Origin: Echeneis naucrates
Lineage: Eukaryota; Chordata; Actinopteri; Carangiformes; Echeneidae
DNA: 64,000 nucleotides
NCBI RefSeq assembly: GCF_900963305.1
Contig: NC_042514.1
Coordinates: forward strand, 10,113,001 to 10,177,000
Reading direction: 5' to 3'
A model generated the notes under the pieces. That model saw nothing but the letters and a program-made list of their open reading frames with translations, did no database searches and had not been told where the DNA came from. The position numbers were made by a program, and so were the translations under genes. Shown piece by piece: positions 1 through 13,200 of the stretch. Position 1 is the stretch's first letter. Each line of letters opens with the position of its first letter.

Positions 1-3000
1 CATTTTTTGGAGCATGGTAGTATCTGTGCCCTGAAACGAACAAGTAGAGGAGTAAAACCTTTGTTTTGTCAAAATGAAATATTTTCAAGTGCAATGAGGA
101 TCGAGACCTTTGGGAAGTTGCTCTCTTCGTCAATAAGAGCCAGCATGTTCATGGGTTTGTTGGCCAGTACATCCAGGGTGGACTGGTTGTCTATATAGTC
201 AATGTGCTTCCAAACAATGTTCTCACAGGCGTATTCTACCTGCTCCAGCTTGAAGATGTGCATGACAAAAAACTGCTGCAGCTGCTCATTTGCAAAGTTG
301 ATGCAAAGCTGTTCAAAGCTTAACAGTTCAACAAATCAAACAAAATCAGGTGAAAAAAGTTAAAATACTGTGTCCAAAAACAGCAACAAAATGTCTGTAT
401 TACCAGGAATGTTCCAACCACCAACCTGTTTTTGTCAAAGTTTTCAAAGCCAAAGATGTCAAGCAAGCCTATTGACTGTTGGACCTCATCGAGAGTCGTG
501 GGTGGCTTGTAAATGGCAGAGTTGATTTTCTCCACGATCCAAATGAAAAGTCTTCCATAAATAGCCTGGATAAATAAGAATGAAAACAGGATTGTACAAA
601 ACGTATATAATGTAAAAATCCAAATATCCATAATACAATTCTCACAGTATCGTTTTATGTGAACTGTGAGGGTAGTCATAGTAAGCTATTGCATCAGCTT
701 CTACGCTTTTGGTCATTGCTTTGATCTCCACTTCATATGACTTGATAATGTTAAGCCTGGGAAAGAACTTGGTTAGATTTTAAATTTTTGTCATTTGAAA
801 GCCAAAATTGTGTGGATTTCATTAAAGGAGTCATGCTTTTATGCTGTTTCCGTTTTTTGTGCAAAGCTAAGTTCATAGGCTTAACAGACAAATGTAAAGC
901 GGCATCTCTGCCAAAAAAACAACTTCAGTTTATTTTCCAAAATGCTTTCATGCTGTCACTACCATAACAGCAACAACCCCAGGCATCCATACATGCTCAA
1001 CAGTTATATAAAATGTTGAAGGTCTGCTGTACCATGCTGTTGTGATACTATAACATCAGAGACATCATCAGCAGAGCTGGAGCTGAGCTCAGCCTGGAAA
1101 AGCAGCCTACAGCTTGGAAAGATAAAAACTGAGCCTTTTTCACAGCAGACATGTTGTACAGTATACATCAGTATCAAAATCACACAGTAGTAATAACAGA
1201 ACTGTGGCTCTGTCCTATAAAAGTGAACCAGCATAAACAGAAGCAGCCAGTTAAATCTGTCATTCTTCATTTTTTTGTTTACATATAATGTTTCAAAATG
1301 TTTCACATGGAAGGCCTGTGTGGGGTCAAGTATCAGAAATGCCAAAATGGCTAAGCAATTAAGAAATTTTCCCATTTTCCATTCATTAAACTGTCATTAA
1401 ACTTTTTCGCTTTTATTTTTTGAAGATTTGGTATGTTACATGTTAAAAAAGGCTTCATTTGTTTCTTAAACTAAATCTGCATGTCAAGAGCGACTGAGTC
1501 ACCTTAACGAAAGCATCCCTGCCATCAATAGCCTGGGCAGGGGTCAGACATTTGGATACATTCTCCCTGGTGACCACAAAGGAGCGCTGCGTCAGGCTCT
1601 TCCTCAGCTCTTTGAGATCCACCTGAGAAGTGTGGGACACACAGACAGCTCTCGTCATCTCTTTTTATGTACTTATGTACTTTTATATACTACACAAAAA
1701 CAACTCATACCTCCAAAAGTTGGGAGGCCATGCTGAAATGGGTTGACTTGAGGACCTCACAGCCCTCCAGGTTATTTACTATAGTGCCTTAAATTAAGAA
1801 AAATAATCCATATTTCAAAAGATAATAATTTTATACATGGAAAACAATATTTAATATCTACATACAAATCCTATTGCAAAGTGCTGCTCTTACTCTCAAA
1901 GTTGACATTGCCCAGATGAAGTATAGCAGCAAGCAGTTTGGAAATTTCCCAGGAATCATTCTCTGTGAATGTGAGGATCTTCAGCGCTGATTGGAAATGG
2001 GTGTACTCCTTGAGATCATCACGTCCTTCACAGGTGGTGCAGTTACCCTGGTAGGACAGTGGGACAGCATCACATGGTTTCAAGCCAAGTATTAAATCTG
2101 TTGACTTTCAATCTATGCATTTACCTTCAAAAGCCTTTAAACATACTCTTTTTTAATTCCAATTTTAAAGTTTCCTAAATCATGTCAATACCATGGTCAG
2201 ATAGTTGTACTCAGCTGCAGTCCCAAGGGAGAGAATCTTCTTCTGCTCAGCTGACATGCCCATCAGCATGTAGTAAAAGATATGGTAGTTTCTCTCATCC
2301 GGTGTCTGCACAGGAAAAAAAGATGTTCTTTACAACAAGAAATAACTTGGACTGTACTGTTCATTCAGATGACCCCTTTGGAATACTAAGTTCCCCACCT
2401 GACGACAAACCCTTGATTTCTCCAGCAGGTACTGCTCAAAGCGGGCCCCATCGATGGCCCCACCTTTGGTGAAGGTGATGTCAATGTACTTCCCGAAACG
2501 ACTTGAGTTATCATTGCGGATGGTTTTGGCATTGCCAAAAGCTGGGAGGACAATTGACATTTGATGAGACAATGGTGAACTAAGCTGATTATGAAAATTT
2601 CCACAAAACTTGTGATGTTTGTGACCTGCTTATACCTTCCAAGATGGGGTTTGCTTCAAGAATCTGCTGCTCAATCCAGGAGTGCTGTCTGCTCAGAGCA
2701 GCCAAGAACTGCAACATTAACTTGGTGCTCTCAGTTTTTCCTGCTCCTGACTCTCCACTGATAAGGCAGAAGGAAAGATAACCCATCATTAAGTTCTTCT
2801 CTGCTCTAGAAAGATTTTTGGCCTCTAAAAAAATAGATATAGATAGCATAGATATTAAAAATAGATACTAAAAGATACTAAAAATTAAAGCATTAATAAA
2901 GGGGTTCCACAAGTGTCAGTTTTAGGCCCTGGTCAGTCTATTAGTTTCCAAGCCTACATATGAGATGAGATTAAATTAGATTTATTGATCCCTCAAGAGG

Positions 3001-4891
3001 GAAAAGTGTTCATGCAGCTCACCGTATCAACATTACACACATAGATAGAAAGTAAAAAGAAGATAGATAGCAGAAAAAGATTTTATATGAATACTTGATT
3101 ATTCTCCTTTTGTGTACAGATGACACCGCCTTATTACCTTTTGATGACAATTTTGATTCCTCATTTATAAAGTACTGATGAAAAAAAAACCCATATGTGT
3201 GTACACCCACATATATTGGAGTCTGAAGTCAGCTTCTAGTTTCATTTTGCACCCTACAAATGGAATTACCTTCTGTTTTTCCACAATCAAAACAACAGCT
3301 TTTGTCGTTTTGTTTTTTTTTTTTCATTATTAGCATTTGTTCTGTTTGCAAGCTAAATACTTTGTCATTTATTGGTGGCTTGAGGTAAATGTTTGTTTTA
3401 TTACTGTAAGGCCATAGCTGGTGTAAACATACATTATGCAGACAAAACAGTGATGTCATTCTTATCTAAATCTGAGTCTAACAGAAATCCAACATTTTGT
3501 TAACTCTTGTTAGCTACCTTGTCTTTTATCATGTGACTGTAACTATTTCTAATTATATGCAAGTGATTTGATACAGCAATTTAGTTGATTAAACAGACTA
3601 AATGAAACTGTTTGGAACCTGATGTAGTCTGTGACTATCCCTGCAGTCTGTCAGCAGACAAAATCAGACCTGATGACGCAGCACTGGTTCTTTTGTTTGC
3701 GGCGCATGTTGAAAAAGCAGCTGTCTGCGATGGCGAAGACGTGTGGCGGCAGTTCACCCAGCCGTCGATCTGTGTACATGTTCACGTGGTCCATGGTATA
3801 GATAGGCAGCAGCTGATAGGGGTTGACTGCAACCAGAATGGAGCCTGTGTATGTCTTTAAACAGAGTGGATCGTTAACAATCACACAATAACACAAGTGT
3901 TCATGTGTGTACACAAGAGAATAATGACAACGTTATGGGATAAGCACAACATCAGTCTCGTGACCCCTTGTTTAGTCATGGTAGCAATGCACAAGGCACG
4001 TGCGCCAAACATATTTTGTTGGATTTTAACATTTCATGGAGTGATTGTTAGAGTAAAACTGCTTTAAAAGCCGTAAATGCTGACAATGTGACCACTAAGT
4101 GTAAGACAAGGGAATATCAGTCTTGGGAAATTTGGCACATGGCATTCAGCAGTAGTATTTTTATACAACAAAATGCTCTGATTCATAACTGAGCAGACAG
4201 TGCTGAGCTTTGATGGAGTGACACAAAAATAGTGGGACCCTGTCTTCCAACAGAGGCTCATTTGTCTCTATGGAGACAGCAGCACAATGATAAACTATGG
4301 GGCAAAGTCCAGGACAGAAAGCTATTTGCAATAAGGGAAGAGTAAGCCTTTCCACTGCAGGTTATAGAAGTCATAAAAATAGGTGGTTCAGAAGGAATCC
4401 AGAGAACAGAAACCTACATAGATGATGCCTTCCTTGTGCCGCACCAGGAGGTTCCTGAGTAGACCTGCCTCATTGAGATCCCCCAGTCTAATCATATCAT
4501 TCACTCCCTCCACAGAGGTGGGGTGCATAGGCCGTATGCTACCCTCCATCTTCTTGTTGACCTTGTGCTCCTGTATGTATGTTATAAAACAACTAACATT
4601 ACACGAGAGGCTTCATCTCATTTAGCTGTAACCAAAGCGGATCGTCTTGTACCTTTCCTTCATCATCAATCAGACGAAGCTGTCCTGTATCTATCACCTT
4701 CACCTCGGCCCCAATCGGCACCCCAACACCAGAGTCCAACCACACAAAGTCACCCTGGATTTGGGAAACAGAGGTCTTAGTACAAAATAACAAATTCCTG
4801 AAAGGGCAAAGATGACAATCAAGGCATGATGAGTTATGAAACGAGGGAAAATATTACAGACGCTCAGTCGTACCTTCCTCAAATGCAGCAT
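1..4891 (-). CDS. myo7b: class VII unconventional myosin, N-terminal motor half (myo7b-like), cut by the window edge
   Basis: Actin-based motor; MYO7B is known from the intermicrovillar tip-link complex of brush borders. Coding exons, 5' to 3' on the minus strand: 4874-4891, 4653-4754, 4418-4570, 3670-3854, 2636-2757, 2399-2541, 2192-2305, 1894-2047, 1711-1787, 1503-1622, 426-565, 108-318, 1-30 (continues left). They join in frame for 523 codons. Visible motor landmarks: P-loop GESGAGKT (split by the 3670/2757 intron), switch I region around [10 protein letters not shown], switch [10 protein letters not shown], and the [11 protein letters not shown] helix. The start MLHLRKGD lines up with the human MYO7B start MSVFRKGD better than with MYO7A. 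The N-terminal SH3-like part is a few residues shorter than in human ([12 protein letters not shown]). The sap130 neighbour also supports myo7b over myo7a. The IQ, MyTH4 and FERM parts lie outside the window. Class VII is certain; the paralogue (7ba or 7bb) is not resolved. Confidence 0.9.
2962..3021. repeat. fragment of a common fish interspersed repeat in a myo7b intron
   Basis: The stretch contains TTTATTGATCCCTCAAGAGG followed by a short run ending CATGCAGCTCA. This resembles a motif (TTTATTGATCCC plus a short G/A run) seen very often in fish introns and intergenic DNA. It lies in the large intron between the exons at 2636-2757 and 3670-3854. The family is not assigned; the resemblance is from memory only. 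Confidence 0.45.
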
Positions 4892-7277
4892 GATACCAAC
4901 ATTGATCAAATCTATGAGGAAAATGAGACAATGAATACCTTAATCAGAATCAATCCAGTTAATTATTGACATGTTCCAATTGAGCACTTCAGTTGAAGTC
5001 AAAAGTGAAAAAAAAAAAGACATGAAACTTGGATACTGCAAGTAGTAATAATTAAGATAATAAATATGATTACAAAAGTGGACATATTTTTGTAATTTCT
5101 CACCTGACAAAACTTGTCACTGCTGCTGTTCTGGGAACTTTTCCTTGAATGAGTAATAAGCAGGAAGAGGAGAGATTTCCTAGCAAGCAACTCTTTATGG
5201 CCTTTTGACTTTGCTCCTGTACAGGTAGGGCCACCCAGTGTCACTAGGCACAAGAGACAAGGCATGCACTTCATTACAGCCAACAACACAACAACAAGCT
5301 GACAATAACAGCTGCTAATTTGTTTTGAAATATCTGGTGTAAGGATAACAAACTGATTATTCAAAAAGTTAAAAAAAAAAAAAAAAGTTCAACATTGTTT
5401 CACATCAACAGAAGTCTAGAAAGTTGAATGGACAAGGGACTGAAACATTCAACTTTGCTCATTTTCTTCTTTTCACCCTGAATAATGCTGGACACTGTTC
5501 AAATGTATCCATTAGAAACAGACCCTTAGGGAGGCAGAAACAGCTGAAAGGATAAAAATTGATAACCCACATACTTCTATATGACTGATCTAAAAACCCA
5601 GATGTCATCAGCAAACCATGGTCAGCAAAATATTGTTGGAGATAATTTTAGCAGATAATAAAAAGGAATGACTGCTATAGGACCATAAAGTCCGGGATAT
5701 CCACTCTGGTTGGCCAGGAAATGCTTCATAGAGACAAATCAAACTCAACCACAAACTTTAAACGCTGCAAATCCTTTTGTCAAATTCTCGATCTAATCCC
5801 TTTGGATCATCTGATGGATTAGACTGTTTCTTCCTAATATTTAATAACAAGGAAATAATAGTATGCAAAAGGTCATGTCTGGCCATGTTCCCCAACACGA
5901 TCTCTGATAATAGTGGCAAAGCAATAATCGTGCTCTTTCATAATCTCTCCCTAGGTGTGGTCTGTGTATTCAGTGTGCCTGGCACCAGGCAACTAAATAC
6001 TAAAAATAGAGAAATAATGTCATCAAACAGAGACATTAGGATGAAAGATCAAAGTGAAAATAACAGTGTACCTTGTATTGTTTAAGTATCTTTACTATAA
6101 TTACACAGACAAAAACAATATACAATAGCTGGATGTATCTGGCTCACTTCAGCTCATAACGTCATTATCGTTACATACTGCAAAATGAAGTGGCACATGT
6201 CAAACAGCACAAAATGTCTCACCGGGTACAAAACTGGAAAAGAACCAGGTCAATGGAAAAACCAAAAGCACATTTACAGTGATTTACATGAATACAACCC
6301 ACCATTCTAATCACACAAGTAGTCTCTCTCTTTCAAGCACTGTTGCTTCTAAAACCAAATTTATAAATGTTATTACCACCATGACATCAATTTACTTTGA
6401 ATTAAGTGGGCAACTCATGGCAGTTTTAAATGTTAACTGGTGTAATGAATGTTTTATTTTTTTTATTTTCATATAACCATCAAAGGAAACTCTATCCTGT
6501 GACAACAGATGAGAACTTCCTTGTATGTCAATTTGTCATTCTCAGGTTCTCTTTTAGCACTTTTTTTTTTATCCTTAAACCACAAAAGTATTCTTTTACC
6601 TTTTAGATTACACATTTGCGGCTGATTGATTATCTTTTACCAAAACAAGTCAGAAAATGCAGGTGCAGGAAGCTCAGAGAACAAAGGGGAAGCGGCAACA
6701 TCGGTGTCACCCTTCTCTCTGAACCATGTGTAAATGACAGCATGCGAATCCACTTCCATGTGTCCCTGTCTGTTCCATACACACTGACAAAATGAAGGCA
6801 CAAATTGATGAAAAGAGCGTAACTCAGATTAGTCTGGATACACACAGTTTGCTTAAGGACTCCGTAAAAATAATGGGCTGATTCACCTCAACTCAAGTAC
6901 TTCCATCAATAACAGGGATTTACTGCACCTGCATATAGTTCCAAATATCACAAATAAACATTTTGCCAGCCTGACAGAATCTAAGTTAGCAGTAATTGTC
7001 TCTGGGGTCTTCAAAAAAGAAAACAAAACAGTGGCATGGCTGTCCAGATGGCCCCTCTAATGCAACCTATAATGCTTCTCAATCAATGTGTGCTCTGTCT
7101 TTAATGAGAACCTTCTCCTTTAAGTCCTCCTGTCATTCCCCTCTGTTTACTCTCAGGCAGATAGGGAGGGTGCATGCAATTCTATGGGGTAGATCATAGC
7201 ACCAGATTTTGAGCAGCTCCTTCACCCCCCTGCAGAGATGAGACAGTGGTAGTTGTTGACAGAAGAGAAGGTCCAAA
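4892..7277. other. myo7b 5' leader and promoter region, then sap130 3' flank
   Basis: This is the gap between two minus-strand genes in the same direction. A splice acceptor (CTCATAG) ends at 4912, so the myo7b start exon is 4874-4911 with 20 nt of leader. The upstream noncoding exon or exons and the promoter must lie further right, but I could not place them. The sap130 3'UTR runs left from 7277. A candidate minus-strand poly(A) signal (AATAAA, seen as TTTATT) sits at 6453-6458. Open frames here are short and unsupported. No other gene was seen. Confidence 0.5.
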
Positions 7278-10200
7278 TCACGCCCGTTCTTTACGCTTCA
7301 GTTTGGAGGACTTCTTGACAGCACCATTCTTGTTGAGCAGCTTCAGTACTTTCTCCTTGTGGTCCAGCACTTTCATCATGGTGTCTCTGGCCTCTGTCAC
7401 CTGGTCCATAACCAGCTTACAGCGCTGCATGTTACCCTAACAACACAAATACAAACACTTTCAGCTGTCGAGAGTACACCTGTTGGTAAAAATTTTGATT
7501 TTGAACCAGAGGTTGGCTTTTTGATGACGTAGTAAAAGCCTATAACTTCATTAGTCATAAAAATGACTATATAAACCTCAAGAAAAAAGGCACAATACAT
7601 CTATTGACACTAATGTTCACAGGCCATGTATGTGTATGCCTTTTTGCTTTATATTCCAAAATTTTAAGCTGGTTTAGTTAAAACCCTTAAGCTCAGAAAC
7701 AACCTTACCTGTATAAGCTCGTTAATTCGGTGAAGGTCATCATCAGCGCCTGCTCTTTTCTTCGGAATCAGGCCCTCTTGAAGGGTGGAGAGGCGGCTGT
7801 ACACATCATGCTCCAAACTTGACTATTGATCAAGTAAAAAAAAAAAAAAACCTGTAATTTTAGAGGCCCTGTCTCATTTAAGACTAAACATAAGCATGTG
7901 ATCCAGACCTCTGGAATGAACCCCTGAGACTGCTGATTGTGACAATTTTTATTTCAGCCGGTCTGGTCCAGCACTCACCAGCTGCCTGAGCTGTGCAGCA
8001 CACAGATGAATTTTCCAGCCCTGTGCTCTGCATGCCACTCCTCTTTGATTAGCCATATCCTGTAAGGTGCCCTTCTTTTCCTCTGCAAAAAATAACACAG
8101 AACTGTTGACAGAAAGTAAGCCATATAGTGTGCATATTTTTGTGCGTAAAATAAGATACTAACCTTTGACCCGGATGTCGCTGTACCTCTGGAAGTGGTG
8201 GTAGGCAGCTTTCCAGGGGTTACGGTAGTGTCGCAAGAGGGTCACAGGAGGCCGAGGCCTGACAGGAACATAACGCACTCCTTCTTCATCTACAAGGTAA
8301 AAACAAGCATTATACAGGCAACGGTGATGAGAAGACAAGCTATTATCACTATAAGAATGGAAGGCCTTATATTACATACCAACATATTCCCTTGGTGGAG
8401 ATTCACATCTCTCAGCCCTGCCAGTGATCGGCCTGCCTGGAGCTTTTTCTTCATCCGTGCTGTTGGTCTCCATCATCTCACTCTCCTCTGTAGAAATAAC
8501 ATGCTGCTGCTTGCGGGGCTTCTTCCTCGGGGAGGCACCAGGGATCAGATCTCCTGTAGCAGGAGTGCTCAAGGTGGAGGCCTGAGTGGCAAGTGCTGGG
8601 GCAGATGATGAATTTGCATTGGGATCTGTAGGGAAAGGGACGCACAAATCAATAACTTCATTTTTTTTCTACCTGAATTATATGATTTGTGTCAGATGGA
8701 CATAGTGCTCACCTAGCTGGGTGTCCATGGCCTCTGCCTCCTGTTTAATTTTCACATCAGGGCAGGTGGAGTTGGCAGCACAAGCTGCAGTACTGCTGGC
8801 TGCAGGCTGAGTTGGGGAGGCCACAGTGTTAGCCATCGAAGCAGGGACAGGGGGAGTTACAGCCATGGCTGCCGGCAGGGCTGAAAGAACAGTGGAGGGT
8901 TGGGAGGGAGGTACAGGTCCTGGTGTGGCAAGCATTGTGGGGATAGCTTGGGAGAGGTGCTGGGAGTTAGAGGACACCTGCTGCTCTCCTCCCTGAGAAG
9001 GTAGTGCTTCTACTGTAGCCATGACAGGAGGGGCCACTGCCATGTGCACCTCGGCTTTGGGTTTCACACTGGTGGGGGAGTCAAAGGTTTCAGTTTATGG
9101 GTTTGCATCCAAATTCATGATGACAGGATGTGAACATGTGTGAGGATGTGAGAGTAAAAAATGTGGCAAACGCTCACCCTGCAGGTCTCGGAGATCCAGC
9201 TCCTCTCACACCACTCTCAATTCTGCCACTGCTTGGTTCACTGGGTTGGGCAGGGATCAGGTTTTTACGAACACAACTATGAAATACAGAAAGACGTGAT
9301 TTGTTTGGTAACCAGAAACTATTGGCCATCCTATTTCAACATGAAACTAGAAATCTAATGCTGCTCAACCTGACTGTGCACCACTGAAACCCAAGTTTCA
9401 AAAGTTTCAACAGATGCATTTTTGTGCAGGACTCAAAACTCTGGAGCAGGTCTAATTGTAGCAGGGCTCAGCAGGTGTCAGAAAATCTGATTTAATGCTA
9501 TTTTATTACCTTTTTGATGCCATTTTACACAACTAACTGTGGATACTGTGTGTATACACATACATGAATAAAATACTCATTCAATTCTGAATTGCAACAT
9601 TTGACAAAGATGAAATTCTGAAAATATTCAATATTTGGGGTAATGCATATATAATTAAAATAAACAAACATTCTATAAACATTCATTGAATGTAGTATGC
9701 AAACAAAGAAATATGAGTGCCTTTGTGTATAATTAATGCATGTGCCTGAGTTCACTTAGTTGATTTGTGGCTCTCTGACTGCATATGAGATTTGACAGCA
9801 TTGACGTCCAATGTGCAGAGCTGAAAGAGCTTTTTACACACATTCCAAAACTCTTCTATAAGTCCTATCAATGGCCTGTAAGCAGGTCCTAAATTCAACT
9901 TCTTCCAACCACTTGTACTGGAATTTGTATTTCCCTATTTTCCCGTCTGTCGAATTTCTCTGCTCTGCTTCAGCCCATCCACACTTTCAGCATTCCGCTG
10001 TCCAAACATCTGGAGTCATGCTAATTAATGCACATAAGACCAATCAAATGGGTCCCCTTGCATTTTACAACAATTTATATATTTTACAATTAAAAGATTA
10101 CTTAAATGTTTAACATACTCAAAAATAACATAACAGTATTTCCTTCCTTTAAAACGGTTAAATTTTTAATGCTTGTGAGGATTGAATTTATTGCTTTTTA

Positions 10201-13200
10201 ATTCCAGTTAAGGCCTTAATTTTCATAAAATCCAACTAATGACTTTTCCTTGGTGGAATGAGTCTGTTATGATGCCTTTATAATTAACTGGGAACATTTA
10301 ATTATTTAATTTTGTTATAATACTAACTTATTCAGTATCTAACTTCATATTGTTAAAATATGTGCTTAACCTTTGGAAGCACATATTTTAAAATAGTTTC
10401 AGGAGCTCTAATACAACTGTCAAGAAAAGAGATATTAAATGGGTAAAAAAAGCCATGAAGAACTTTGTGCAGCTGATCTTGAGATTGAATCGGACTTGGG
10501 CAGTAATACAAATAAGCTTGAATAAAAGTTGAATATATGTAGAAAAGAATATAAATTCTTGTGTGGGCAAATGGTCTGACATTATACTCACCCATCACTA
10601 GCAGGCTTCTTTCGAAGGATGCTGGGTCTAGGGGATGATACCAGGGTGGGGGCTCCTCCTACTCCCTGAGCGTGTGCCTGCACCATGGTGGCTACCGGCT
10701 GAGTGGTGCTGAATGTGCTGCTAATTGGACTAGCTACGAAGCCGTCAGCCAAAACAACTCCTGAATAAAAGAAAGGAAGCATTACAAACATGCCACGATT
10801 CAGTTAACGCCTCCTTAAATAATCTCTATTATGTAATTACCAGCTTTCGCTTCATTCTGTGGTTGTTGCTGCTGCTGTTGAGTGACTATGGGTGCCTGCT
10901 GTATGCCCTGTGTGGTGATGGATGCAGACGTGTGCAAGCCTTGGACCCCTATGGGTGCAGGCTGGATACCCTGTGCAGCAATTGGTGCTGGTTGTAGCCC
11001 TTGGGTGCTGATTTGTGCAGAGGGCAGACCAATCCGATCAACCGCCATCAGCTGCATGTGGTTGAGATGGACAGTGGTGGCCACACCTACTCCAGGCTGA
11101 GTGGGCAGTGCTGAACTCGGAGCTTGAGGAGTGACTTATTGAGAGGGAGGATTAAATTTAGATGAGATTATGCCATCAAGACATTTTTACAGTTGTTTTT
11201 CACAATTCACATTTAAAGAGCATAGTTAATTTTAGTTCAAACTTTTATACATGAATTCAAAAGTTAATGAGTATGTTACACACGGTTTATACTTGGAAAC
11301 ATTAGATTTCTTGTATGAGGATTTGTGCCTGATCAATAATTATTTCCTGCAGCAGTTTCATGACATCACACCCTTCTTCATGATGTGATCCAGCTTAGTT
11401 GCGACTGCCAGTGAACAATCAGTTGCACTTACCAGGATACTGGCGGATGGTGGATACAGAGCTGCTGATGGGGGTGTATGTATGTGTCAAAGGGTATGAT
11501 GAAGAGTAAGCTGGCAGGAAATACTGGAACTGTACTGGTACAGAGGGCCTGAACAAAAAATGCAATTAAAAAGAAAGACAGTTAGCTACTCTAAATATGA
11601 AAAACTGAAGAATACAGTTAATTTAGCTGCATTAGGAGCCACAAACACAACTGCTAGCCTCTGACTTAATCATGAAAAAAAAAAAAAGAAAGAACGCAAA
11701 CATTTCTACCAGTATTGAATCCTCACCTGTTGTCACTTCTTGCCTCCATGGTGACAGGGTTAGGAGAAGACCGATGGCCTGAGATGGGGATGAGGTTGGG
11801 TCTTTCTCCTGAGTAGTCAGACTGCACACGGGATGAAGAGTGGATGGGCTGAGGGACAACTTTGGCTGTGGACAAGGTTATGACAAAGTGTCACAAAACA
11901 CCAAAAAGGATGAGGTCATGCCCTACGCAAATGTTAAACAATACTGTTCCAATAGTTTAAACTTACCAACAGGGATCGGAGAGGTGGTTACAGCTGTAGC
12001 ATGAGAGGAGTGTGAAGCCATCGTCATGGTGACAATAGTGCTACTGGTCATCTGGGTATGTGGCACAGAGCCTTAAGATCGGGGGGGGGGGAATAAAACA
12101 AAAAAAACCAAACTAAATTACTGATCTTTCTACAAGAACAATCACGTGAACTTTCAGGATCAGTGTGAAAGTATTTAGGGGGGTCTATTAGCAGAAAGGG
12201 GATATAGTATTAGAACAAGCTTTTATCCAGCTATTGTCACTGACTCATGCCACATTTTGACACAGAACAAGCTCAAATTTCTTGGTGTGTATGTCAAGGA
12301 CTGTTGCTGCTTCATACAGACAAAATCCCTTATCAGCCAAATGAAAACCTGGATTAAGCACAGTAATCTACCAGTTATATTGATTATAAAAAATTAAATC
12401 TAATTTAAATATCTCAATATCCATTCTCTTATATATTCAATAATCATACACAGAGGGAAGGCTCTCTTTCAGGGGGCTTGCCACATTGCACCTCTTGCTT
12501 ATACATTTCTTTGGTGTTCACTGTGGGTACACACTCACACCCACACACACCCCCACACTCACACCCACACTCACACAACAAAGGGCTGGTGAGGGGAAGG
12601 GTCTTCCGTCAGTTGCAGTCTAAATGCTGCTGAATCCTACACACAGATACTTTAAAATCCAAAAGGTAATACCTATTGCGGTGGTTGATGGCACAGTGTT
12701 TGTAGCAACTATTGGTGCCACAGTTGCAGCAACTACTGGTGTTGCAGTACTGAACATGGGCTTCTGTGACAGAAAAAAGAGTTATTTCAATTAGTTAAAA
12801 AAAAAAAAAAACATTTTATGGAATGCCATGCCATTAACAATCAGGAACCTGTGTCATAGTGTGCGGTGGCTGAGGCTTTTGAGCCCCGATGGCAGGGTGT
12901 GATGGCAGTGTGATCCTTGGGGCAGTCTCTCTGGATGACTGAGGCCTCTGAATACTGACATTGGCTGAAGAGGGGTGGATGGTCAGCCCTGGACGCCTGA
13001 AAGAGACAAAATTGAATGAGCAACCTTTATAACAGGGCTGGATGATTAAGCATTTTCTTGAGCATATAAAAATACATAAACAAATGAATATAGCCACAAA
13101 TCACCAACTTCTCTGGCTAAGATTTAACATCTACTGTCCGTGTTTTTATCTATTTAATTTTAAACAGTTTGTCTTCCTAAGAAATAAGAGTGTACATTAG

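Noticed and set aside
8195-8608. Plus-strand open frame of 137 codons opposite sap130
   Set aside because: It runs antisense across two sap130 exons and the intron between them. The minus strand is the conserved coding strand.
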